Source: Trebouxia sp. TZW2008
Taxonomy: Eukaryota > Chlorophyta > Trebouxiophyceae > Trebouxiales > Trebouxiaceae
Assembly (NCBI GenBank): GCA_002118135.1
Contig: BDIU01000139.1
Location: 164,826 to 228,825 of the forward strand
Reading direction: 5' to 3'
DNA length: 64,000 bases
Shown in pieces: positions 33,260 to 45,300 of the stretch (position 1 is the first letter of the stretch; each line of letters starts with the position of its first letter). Below the pieces are notes generated by a model, which ran no database searches, had not been told where the DNA came from, and saw only the letters and a list, made by a program, of their open reading frames with translations. A program made the translations under genes and the position numbers.

Positions 33260-33845
33260 AACCTAGACTTAGCTTTTTGAGTGTATAGAGCTTGTATCAA
33301 CAGTCCAGTTTTGGCAAGCAGAGGGAGGATTTCCCTTCTTGTGATGTGTATTCCTTGCGGCATCAGCTGCTTGTGCTGACAGAATTCTGCAGCTTGAGAG
33401 CTTACAATCATGTAAACACCCTGTGCGTGCTCGAAGCTATGCATGGTGCTCAGATATCATTGGGACTAGGGACATTGCAGAGCGACAGTTGCGATCAACG
33501 CAGGCTGTGTCGACGGTTTCCGACCAAAATCAAACTGAGTCTGATTCTTCAAACTACAGCTAGCCAGTGACCTAACAGACAGCACCTGATCTTATAACAG
33601 GAGGGCAAAGAGCATTTGCTCACCAGCCTTGATGCATGCGTTGCAAGCCCTCAGGCCTTTGGCGCAAACCTGGACGCAAATGCGCAGCTCGCATGCAGGG
33701 CATGCATGCAAAAGCATTGAGATGACTATGATTTGACCTATTGGTCTTCTTCAAGGCCGCCATACCTCTAGTTCTTTCATGTCTGTGCGCTACGCCACAG
33801 CGTTGCAGCGCGGCTAGCACTGCGGTAATACTCGAATCAGCAACA
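33260..33845. other. Intergenic interval, LHCI to eIF3a
   Basis: This stretch holds the LHCI 3' end, with a probable poly(A) signal at 33411, and the eIF3a 5' flank. I see no gene. Confidence 0.5.
33411..33415 (+). terminator. Probable TGTAA polyadenylation signal, LHCI gene
   Basis: TGTAA is the usual poly(A) signal of green algae and here lies about 150 nt after the stop codon. There is no transcript evidence. Confidence 0.4.
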
Positions 33846-34060
33846 ATGTCGAGGTTTAACAGAGGACCCGGCAATTTTCTGAAGCCAGAGAATGCCTTGA
33901 AGCGCGCTGAAGAGCTCATCTCTGTCGGTCAGAAGAACTCTGCGCTGCAAACTTTGCACGATGTCATCACCAGCAAGCGATACCGGACATGGCAGAAAGT
34001 CTTGGAACAGATCATGTTCAAATATGTCGACCTTTGCATCGAGCTGAAGAAGGGTCGCTA
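33760..34060. promoter_or_regulatory. CpG-rich island at the start of eIF3a
   Basis: CpG-dense sequence surrounds the start codon at 33846 and the first part of exon 1. Confidence 0.5.
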
Positions 34061-36316
34061 CGCCAAAGATGGGTTGATCCACTATCGAAATGTCTGTCAG
34101 CAAGTCAACGTGCAATCTCTGGAAGAAGTGATCAAGTACTTCATGAAGACTGCGACAGAAAAGGCAGAAGAGGCTCAATCGAAAGCACAAGTATGTACTG
34201 TCATTGCTGCAGAAGTCTTGTGTTTAGGGCTAATAGCATGCAGAGTACTGGTTGCACTACAATCTTCCTGGTCGTTGCTGAGGTGCACATACATTTTTTG
34301 TAGGCTGTGACCCTTGATGTGGAGGATCTCGAAGCTGATGCAACACCCGAGGATCTGATGCTGAGCTATGTCAGTGGAGAAAAGGGCAAGGTGTGTATCT
34401 GTGTGTTTCACAGTCCCAGCTAAGCCATCACAAGGCTCAAATGTGCCTGTAGCATCAATCTGCAACTTTCTACAGGACCGTGTTGATCGTGAGCATGTCA
34501 CACCATGGTTCAAGTTTCTCTGGGAGACCTACAGAACTGTTCTAGACATCCTGAGAAACAACGCAAGGCTGGAGGCGCTTTATGCGATGACAGCAGCAAG
34601 AGCTTTCCAGTTTTGCCTTACATACAAGCGAACCACCGAGTTCAGGAGACTGTGCGACATTCTCAGGAACCATCTGGCCAACTTGAACAAGTGAGTCTCA
34701 CATTGCCTTTGCCTGATACTCCACTGCTGCACCTCAGCATGCTGCTGCATGATGCTTGATGCGTCACAGTGCAATCCTTTGCAAAGTGCTGTTGGGGGTC
34801 GTGCAGAGCTCAACCATGCACCCTGATACATTGCTGTGCATCAAGAAGCACTATTGCAGCCTGTGTTCAGTGATGCTGTTTGCTGCCTTTCAGGTACCGT
34901 GACCAGAGGGACAGACCAGACTTGAGCAACCCAGAGTCAATGCAACTGTACCTGGAGACACGCTTTGAGCAGTTGAAGGTCAGCCCTTCATACTTGTGCG
35001 GTCTACTGAGCAAGCATGCATTTCACATTAGCAATGAAGCTTGCAATACACAGGAGCTGCATGCCTTGTGCTGCCAATCTCAGTGCTGATATAGTCAAAG
35101 ATTTACAAGCGCAGGAGCTGCATGCTTTGCGACATTCACCCCAGTACTGTTGCGAAAAAAAGCTCAATTGCACAGTGCTTGCACGCTTGGAGCCACTGAG
35201 ACGAATGTCACAGTGCAGTCAAGCATTCAGTGCAGAGTTCAGTGAGCTCCACGCTGCTGTGACATGCAGCTGCAAAAGCAGGCTACTTTGCATGCTTGTG
35301 TCAATACGCTTCATGCTGCTGTGCAGTCAATGCCCGAGCGCACAGTATATGCATGCTCTGTATCCTTGACCTCGCTTGGGTTTTATTGTTGGAACCGATG
35401 CCAACTGTAGCTAAGCGCAACCTGGGTTTTCACAGAGGCCTGCTCAGCCTGGGTTCAAAGCAAGTGGCATCAGCAATTGCTGCAACAGGCAGGTGCAAAA
35501 GGCATCAGCACTTCCTGCAATAGGCAGGTGCAAATGCAAAGCATCTGTAGGCGAGCACAACGCTGCTGTGGCTGCAGGTGGCTTGTGAGCTTGAGCTGTG
35601 GCAGGAGGCTTTCAGGAGTGTTGAGGACATTCAGGGCCTGTTGTCACAGAGCAAGAAGGCGCCCAAGCCCCAGATGATGGCCACATACTATGCCAAGCTG
35701 ACCAAAATCTTCACTGTTTCAGACAGCCACCTGTACAATGGCTATGCCTGGTAAGCTTTGACCTATGTGGCTTGTCTAGCAGATGCTGCCCTTCAGGAGC
35801 CAGAATGTATTTTTCAGGTGTGCACTGTCAGTAGTGTGCACTTGTATTGTAAGTGTACGCCATTCAGCTGCAGTCTTGTCCATATCAGAAGTCTTTGCTG
35901 ACGAAGGCACAAGCAACAAGTCTGCCTGTCCACAAACGCATTTTCCAAGTGCAAGTGCGCAACATTCAAGTGTGGCCCCCTTCAAGCTTGAACCTTGATG
36001 TGTCTCTCAACTACCATTCCCACTCTGTGAGCGTAAAGCAATGTTCAGCAGCACATGATCAGACCTCAAGAATGTCACTACATGCAGGTACAAGCTGTTC
36101 AACCTGTCCAAGGCATATAACAAGGGTCTGAGCCAAACAGATGTTCAGCTGATGGCAACATCAGTGCTATTGGCTGCCTTGAGTATCCTGCCTTACGAGC
36201 ACAAGGACAAGGACCGCACTGAGGCTGACTCAGAGCTTGAGAAGGAGCGCAGCGTGCGCATGGCCACTATTCTGGGCTTCTCAGTTGACACAAAGCGCAA
36301 TGCCAGGTCTGCATCT

Positions 36317-36351
<35 letters not shown>

Positions 36352-39300
36352 CCCCCCCTCACCCTGGGCGCCTGTTCTGCCTGATAATCATCATATGGCT
36401 ATAGTGCATCTAACATTTGCCCATCTGCTTGTGTCAGTCCATGTTGTGCCATGGCTTTGAGCTCCACGCTTTCTTGCTGCCAGCATCTGTGGCTGAATGC
36501 CTGATGAGGGTCTCATTACCTGCTGCTTATCTCAACCTCATTTGTATCGTATCATGGGTCTTGCGTATCTGAGGTCACACACATGTGATCAGGAGCCTCC
36601 TTGGCAGAACAGCACTGGCAAGTGACTTGAAGAGCAGGTGCAAGATTGATGAAAGCTTCAACAGCTTCGACATGACCACTTGATGCCAGCTTGTCATCAG
36701 CTGCTTAATTCCGGCGGGTCATATCTTCTCATACTGCAGCATGATTCTGATCATTTGCTTGATTTGCAGGAGCATCCCTAGCAGAGCAGCACTGGTTAGT
36801 GACCTGAACAGCAAGGGCACGGTGATCCCTTCACCAGCTGTGCGCTTATCCCTACTTGCTGCCAACATTTTCAGTTGATAACCTGATGTGGTCTTGTCTT
36901 GGCACTTGTGCACATCTCACCTCATCATGGGCTGTATAAACCTCATGTTGCACCTGCAGGAGCATTCTCAGCAGAGCAGCGCTAGTGAGTGACCTGAACA
37001 GCAAGGGCGTAGTGAACCTAGTATCAGACGAGGTGCGCCAGATCTACAGCCTGCTAGAGGCAGACTTCACTCCCCTGGAGCTGTGCCAGCGCCTGGCGCC
37101 CCTGCTTGATCAGCTGCAGTCAGTCACCAAGGCCATGTCAGGTGTGTGCTGAATTTCAGCCTGTCCCATTGACCCTCACATATAGTTTGACAACATGCAT
37201 GAGACTACAACACAGAAGTCTTATGGCACCCCTGCTTGATCACCAGCTGCAGTCAGCCACCGAAGCCATAAGTCAGGTCTGTCCTGCATCCTCACACTGT
37301 GCCACTGTGCATAGATGGGAAGATTGCTTTGAACCTCAGCAGGTTGACAGCTTGTTTGAGTGGTGATTCAGCAAATTGTAGTGCTTGTTATGCAACCTGA
37401 GGTGACATTGACCTTAGCAGATGTACTTTGCTGGTCGCCCGTTGTTAGGGGCAAAGCACTCTGCAAAGTGGCACCTGAACGATGTGACATGAGGCAGCTA
37501 AGTGGGTACCCAGATGATGCGGTATTACATTGCTTTGCCTGCTTGTGATAGGTGCGCTGCAGAAGCAGTCCCTTGTTGTCTCAAGTCAAGCGCTTTCAAG
37601 TACTCTCAGCGGCAAGGTTTCTTGCAGATCTGAGTTGCAGCTTGGTATCAAAGGATGCAATGCTGGTCTGCCTGAAATCTGCAGCATACGTCTCAGGGAT
37701 TTGCTTGGCTGAACAAAAACTTTTGCAGTCCAGCTCTTGCCCTAGTAGTGAACGGCAGCTGTGTAACATAATGCCCAAGATGACACACTATTCCCATGCT
37801 TTGCCTACTTCACAGCTGCACTGCAGAAGCAATTTCTTGTTCCTCTAAGACAAGCGCTTTTTAGTGGTCCATGCTATATATTCCTGGCGAACTTGAGCTG
37901 CAGTCTTAGATCAAGGACTGTAGTTCAGGCCTGCCTGGAATTTGCTGCGTGGGCCTTAAAGGTGTGCTCAGCTTAGAGAGACTTGAGAGGTGTTGCAGTC
38001 CAGCTTTTGTGTCTCATTTGCAAAGCAGCTATGTTCTGTTGCACCCCAGATGACGCAATATATGCATGGTATGCCTACTTGCAACAGCTGCAACGCAAAA
38101 GCACTCTTGGTTCCACTCAGGACAAGCAATTCTGTAAGGTACCTATGCAGCAAATCCTTGGTAGTTCTCGACTTCACTTCAGTTTGAGCGCAGTTCTGGC
38201 CTGGCTGGAGTCTGCTGCATAGGTTTCAAAGATGTGCCTGGCTTCAGAGAGCTTTTGCAGTCCAGCTCTTGTGTTTCATGCGCCTAGCAGCTATCTTGCA
38301 TCGCCCCTCGGATGACGCAATATTCTGTGGCCTGCCTGCTTACCAGAGCTGAACTGCAAAGCAATTTGGTCTCCCCTCAGGACAAGCAAATTTGTAGCAA
38401 TATATGCTGCAAGATCCTACCAGATGTCAGCTGTGCATTCCTTGATGTCGCTTCACAGCTGACATCAAAGAATGCACAGCTGACATTTGGTCTGCCTGGG
38501 ATCTGCAGTGCAGGCGCATAAGGTCTGCTTCGCTGCAGACGTTGTTGCATATCAGCTCTGACTTTGTGAGCAAATGAGGACCCGACTCGCTATTGCTCAG
38601 AGAGGCTTTACAGGAATAGCATCAGCTGAAGTGCAATCCCAAGGTGTCCCACCTCTGTAACAATCAAAGGCACCTGCAACGTCACAAATTGTACATTTGT
38701 AAGCTGGATTCTGATGCAGGCGCTGGTCTGTGAAAGGGGTTTCTTTGCATGTGTACATCAAATCTCGGCAGAAGCCGGCCAATTTGAACTAGCACACTGC
38801 AGAGCTTGTACATACATAGCAATATACAACCAGAGTGTATCAAATGTGCAGGTGCTAGTCCAGTGGAGGAGGTCACACTGCACCAGTACAGCAAGTCCCT
38901 GCAGAGGGTGGCTGTGCTACGCCTGCTGCAGCAGCTCAGCCACGTCTACAGCGTCATGAAGATCCCTGCTCTGGCTGAGCTGGTGCCCTTCATGAACTTT
39001 GGGGAGGTGGAGCAGATCATTGTGGACGCTGTCAAGCACGACTTCCTGCAGGCAAGCAAACCTGCACACGGATCCTGTTGCTGTATGGTTTAGAAGCTTG
39101 CACACCTGCACCGAGGCTTTGGTTTATGCCCTTTTGCAGCTAGAGAGTGCTGCAGTACTCATACAATGTCTGAGAGCTGTCTCTCCCAGTCTCTCATCTG
39201 CCACTGGTACTGTCTGTTTTCGTCCTGAACCAGCTGACATGCTCTTTGCAAGTCTGCACTCACTGCAGGCAGCTCAATTTGGAGCCTACTCTTATACTTG

Positions 39301-42300
39301 CCATTGCTGCTGTCTGTTCTGGTCCTCATAGGGCTGACAGGCCCTGTGCAGGTCCATATTGACCACAGGAGTGGCACACCACATTCAACGGCCTGCTTCC
39401 ATACTTGCCATTGCTGTTGCCTGTCTCAGTCCTGAAGCAGTTGATCTACCCTGTGCAGGTCTGTATGGAGCACAGGCGTGGCACAGTGCATTTAAGGGCC
39501 TAGTTTCATCTCTACCATTGCTGCCCTTCATCATAGACCTGAAGCAATTGATCTGCCCTGTGCACGTCTGTATTGACCACAGGAATGGCACGGTGGAATC
39601 AAGAGCCTAGCTTCATATTTACCATTGCTGCTGCCTGTCCCAGTCCTGAAGCAGTCAGTGTGCCCTGTGCAGGTCCGCATTGACCACAGGAATGGCACAG
39701 TGCACTTTGGTGCTCAGCAGCTGGAGTCAGATCGAGTCAGGGACCACATCAGTGCCTTGGCCCGCCGCCTGACTAAGGCCCTCCACATGGTGCAGCCTGA
39801 GGTGCCAAAGCAGACAGAGGCCAAGCGCCTCAAGGTATGTGCTGCAGCCAATGAGAGGAACCAAAGTCAATGCTTACTGACGTCCTTGTATCAAGCATAC
39901 GTGTTCGGTTCATCCAGCAGAACCCAAGGCCATGGCAGTTGTGCTGGAGATCTGATGCACATATGATGCTGTCGCTTGGACACTGTGACGGCATTATTAA
40001 GCTCTCTGTGGAAGAAAAGCAGGGCTGCCGCTCCTAAAGCAGTAATCAGCAAGAGCTGAACCCTCCTGGGTCAATCTCTTCCTTCTGCTGCTCCTGATCA
40101 GATTCATTAGGAGCAGCAGTTAAGCAAGGCTGCTCCTGATCAGATTCATTAGGAGCAGCAGTTAAGCAGAAGTTGGCCTGGAGAGGTGCAACCCTTGCTG
40201 CAGGTCATGGCGATTGCTGTGCAAATGCTGCTAGCAAGAATCTACGACCCGGTTGCATGCACAGGAACAGTGAGCTGACTTTGAACAGTCATGTCAAAGT
40301 CTTGCAGAACCCTGAAGTCTCACCACCAGCTGATCATAGCACAGCATGTTCCAATGCACCCCACCATGCTTCAAGGCATTGTAGCAGAGCGAAAGCAGCT
40401 TGCTACAACTTGAACATGCCCGCTGCGCATCTGGGCAGGCTTGGCAAACAACAGGATTGCTTCGTTGACTCAGTCTAAGCAGTATCTCATTCAGCTTGCA
40501 AGGCCCTCTAACCAGCTCAAGCTTGAAACAATCTGGGCTCAGACGGGGCAGATGAGGCTGACTCTGTGGGCCAACAGGGCTTGCACAGCTTATGCTGGTT
40601 GCATGGGAGCTCATCTGCATCAGTCTCTGGGATAATTTAGCTCGCTTTGCATAGGGAGCGCAATGGGACGAAATGCTCAGAACCAGATGTAGCCTGTTGT
40701 GTCTCTGGGCAGGTTTTGCTAAATACAAAGTCGCTATAGGAGCTCAGTCTGAAGTCAATGTTTTCAAACTTGCGAGGCTCCTGGAGCAACTCAAGCTTGA
40801 AGATTTGGTTTCAGACTTGGCAGATGAGTCTGACTATTTGTGACAGCAAAACCTGCACAGCTTGCGGCAGCTGCAGGACAGCCGACTTGCGTTGGTATCC
40901 CAACATCCTTTGCATCAGGAATGGAGCAAGCACACTTGCTTTGTTCCAGAGTTGCATTTTGACGTCTCTGGGGAGGCCTTGCCAGACACAGAGTCTCTAC
41001 GTCAGTTTAGTTTCGGCTTCTGCTGCTTGGCTTCGTGAGGCTCCTGAGGCACCCTGAGCTTGAGCATCTGAGCTCAGACTCGGCAGTTGGCTTTGAGTCT
41101 TGTCGCTGCAGGACCTGCACAGCTTGTCATGGTTTGGAAGCTGATTTGCCCCGTTATCTTTCTGGCCCAACATGCCTTCTATTGGCAGCGCAGCAGTAGC
41201 GCTTGTGTGTCTACAGATGCCCCTTTGGTGTCTCTGGGCAGGCCTTGCCAGACACAGAGTCGCTACATTGGCTCAGTCTAAGCTTGAACTTTCAGCTTTG
41301 CAAGGCTCTGCAAGCAGTTCCAAGCTTGGGGCTCTCGGCTCAGACTGAGCAGTTGGGTTTGACTTGTGTCACAGCAGGGCCTGCACAGCTTATGACGGTT
41401 GCACGGAAGCTGAGTTGCAGCAACCTATTTCTGGCTCAACATGCTTTGCATCAGGAGTGGGACAACACCGCTTGCTGTGCTCCACGCATGCCCTTCAATC
41501 ACTCTGGACTCGCCTTGCTAGACACCAGGTCGCCACAAAGGCTCAGTCTGCGCTTTTTTTTAAAGCTTGCGATGTCCTTGAAGCACCCCAAGCTTAGGGA
41601 TATGGGCTCAGACAGGGCAGTTGAGTCTGACTCTTGTTTCAGCTCGAGGGCCTGTTGGGCTTCTGATGCTTGCATGCAAGCTTTATGGCATCCATCTCCG
41701 GTGTTCTCATCTTTTGGTGGTCAGCTGTGCGCTCTCTTGTCAAACTTAGACTTAGTACAGCATCGAGCGATCAGTGACCTATGAGGCAGGAGGCATGCCC
41801 TGTACAGGCAATAGAGCACGCCATAGCCACCTCAGGGCCAACAGGCGGGCGCTGGCTTGCAAGCACCTCATTGACTAGTGTGACATGCCTGAGCGTCAGC
41901 ATTCAGTGCAAGGCACTTAAGCAAATGGTCAGCAGAGCATGTAAGCATGAGTGGTGTTCCTTGCAGGCAATAGAGCATGCCATAGCAACATCAGGTCAGG
42001 CCAACAAGCGGGCGCTGGCTCGCAAGCACCTCATTGAGAAGCGAAAGGAAGAGCAGGAGCGGCTTCTGCTGGAGCAAGAGCGCGAGCAAGAAGAGCAGCG
42101 CATGATCCAGCTGCGCATCAGCGAAGAAGCTGAAGAAAAGAGGCGCAAGGCTGACATGTAAGCAATGATTCCAGATGCCAATGTCACCAGCAATCCAATA
42201 CACTTGCTGAATTTGCGCTTGGTGTTTGATATTTATTGATTTGCTGGCTGGCACTACAAGCATGGATTGTTATGTCTGTCAAACATCTTATCTGGCCAGA

Positions 42301-45300
42301 AGGCGATGTTGCATGATCCCAAACTGATGGCTGCAAGTGGGTGCATGCTGTGACATATATTGTTGTGTAGTGGCATCACACCTGTTGCAATTATTGCCAT
42401 GTTTGGTGATGCAGACCTGTTAGATGGCAAACATCTGCTTCACAGTACCAACATACTGTGGAACTTCAGGTCAAGCACATGGCTTCCTGCTAGAAGTTGC
42501 AACCTTCCAGCATGTGTGCCAGCTCCATTTGTTTGACAATGTTGCTTGTCTGTGATACAGGATCAGGAGGGAAGAGGACAGGCTGAAGCGGGAGATTGAA
42601 GAACGTGAGATCAAGGAAGCTGAGGAGCTGCTGGCCAAGACAGGCAAGGGCAAGAAGCTGAAAGAGGGGGAGAAGCTTGACAAGAAGGCTATTATGCAGG
42701 CAAGGCCGGCGTCTCTGTTTGTCATGTACCTTGTTTTGTCGCCGTGAGTTGGCAGAGGATCTGACATGGATGTGCAGAAAGTAGCTGCACTTGCAAGTGA
42801 TGTCAGTCATATCTGTGCTTCGACGCATGGCCGACAGATTCTGTACGCTGGCATGCATGGATTCTGTGCTCCTCACTTTGTCAGCTGTAGAGCTGCTGCA
42901 TAAGATTCTGATACTTGCAGGCATCATAGGCTCCTGGGTGGGATGTCCTCGTGATCGGCTGCAGCAATGCTGTCCTACTCACATACAGTGATTTCAGTCA
43001 ACTCACTGGCTGCAATTTTCATCTACCCACTGCTGGCAGCTCATTTTCATTATATTGCCTATTTGTGTCAGCACTGTGGCTACTCTGAGAGCATTCAGTT
43101 ACGCCAGTTTTGGCTTGCAGGAAGCCATGGAGGAAGAGAACAAGGCTCGCATTGAGCAGGCCAAGAAGATGGATGCCCTCATCAAGCGCATGGACCATAT
43201 GGAGAGGGCCAGGAGGGAAAATGAGGCGCCTCTTCTGCAGGAAGCCTATGCACAGAAAGTCAAGGTGAGCCTCTCAGCTTCTCCTGCTGCACAAGCTCTG
43301 CCTGTAGCAAGCAGTCTGCTAGGCTAGATTTCACATAGCCTGTGTACAAAAAAGTCAAGGTGATTCATCGTCTACTGACCAACAAGCTCTGTTGATGACA
43401 AGCATGGAGCCCTGCACATGCTACAGATGTTGGACAGGCTGACAGCATGCTGCACACCAAAACTGCCCTACCCTTTGTGTCCCTGCAGATCTGCTTTCGT
43501 GAGTCAGTGTCTGATCAGCTCAGCTTGTCAAAGTTGCTGTGAGATGTGCTTGCTGTTCAGCTGGCAATGTATAGCATGCTGTCTACATCTGCCATACCTA
43601 CAATGCTGCATGGTGGTCATGATCTGCTGTCAATCATGTTCTACATCGTGTCAATATCTGAGCTTATCTTGTCACCGCAGGATGATGAGCTGGACTTCGC
43701 TGAGCAGCAGAAGCAGGCGGCAGTCCAGCACAAGCAGCAGTGGGAGCATGACTCTGGTGAAAAGCAGCGGTTGACCAAGATGCAGGACAACCACCAACAA
43801 TTCCAGCAGCAGATCATGAGCAGGCGCCAGGGCGAGTTTGAAGAGCTCCAGGTACAATACAGCACATTTCTGAACAAATCTATGCCTTACATCAAATTGT
43901 ACTAATTCAAAAGCATCATCACAAAGAGAACTAATTCAAAAGCATCATCACAAAGAGAGTGCAGCGATCAGTCCCAATTTGCAACGATGTGTTTCATGCC
44001 ATACATCAAGTTATGTTGTTTCAAAAGCATCACTGCAGTGAGACTGCAGTGATCTAATCCCAATTGCATCCGCTTCACAATGAGACTGTCCTTACATCAA
44101 GTGTGTCCATATCAAGATACACTGTACAGCGCCGTTTAGAGCCCACAAAGGCTGCTGCATGATGGCTCTATTGAGAAATGGGGCAGGTGCACCTGGAGCC
44201 AGCACTCACGTGCCACGTCAAGTGCATGCTTGATATCTGCCTGTTGTTTTGTGTATCTTTCAGCGATGGCTAGCCATCTTGTGTTCAGTCAAGTGCTATG
44301 GTGGTCTGTATCAGAAGTAACTGACAATCAGTTGACCAATCAGTCCATTACTGGCTGGCTGGTTGAGAGGTCTGATTCATACGTTAATGGCGTTGCTTGC
44401 GTGCAGCGTGCGTGAGAGGAAGAGATTGCAGAGTGTTGCTTGTGTGAAGCATGACTTGCCACTCAACGCATTTGTCAATGGCATTGCCTGTGTGCAGCGT
44501 GCGCGAGAGGAGGAGATTGCAGAGCGCAAGGCCATGAAGAGGGCAGAGCGCGACATTGCTCGAAAGAAGGAGTATGTGCGGCGGGTACGCTTGCAGATTG
44601 AAGAGAAGCGCGCTGAGGTAGGGCTCTGACTGTGCACAGCTAGGCAGTAACTTTAGCTTTTCAGATACTAGCAGAGGCATAGCGCAGCACTACGTAAAGG
44701 TTATAGGCGGTCATGCGTGAGGGTACTTGCATGAATGACCCATTGTGCTTTCCGAACTCACATATTTTGGAAATGCAAGCATGTGCAATGGCACAGTCTG
44801 CATCACCCTTTTGCTCATATTACCCATTTCAAGTCAGGCACAGTAGCTATAAGTCATCATTGCTGCAGGATCATGTGTCCTCGCTAGCAAGCATGTAAAT
44901 CATGAGTGTTATTCTCCTTGCAGATTGAGGCTCGCGAGCTGCAAGCTGAGGCTGAGAGGCTTGAGCGTGAGATGGAGCTGGAAAAGGCTCGGGAGGCAGA
45001 AAGGCAGAAGAAGCTGGACGAAGCTGCTGCCAAGCAGCGTGCCAGAGAAAAGGAGATTGAGGAAAGAGAGGTGAGCAACACTGCATTGTGTGTTTTGAAG
45101 CATTGCTTTCAGCAGTACCCAACTCGACGACAACTTGATGAGATGTAGGTGAGCAGCATTCAGTACTGGCAATTGACAATGAGTACCACTCAACACAAGT
45201 CTGATGCGCTGAAAACCTGACATGGGAAAAACCCAGTCCTTAAGCATCTGTCCCAGAGCGTGAAATACAGATGCCAGTCTCAGGGCTTGCAGCGCATCTG

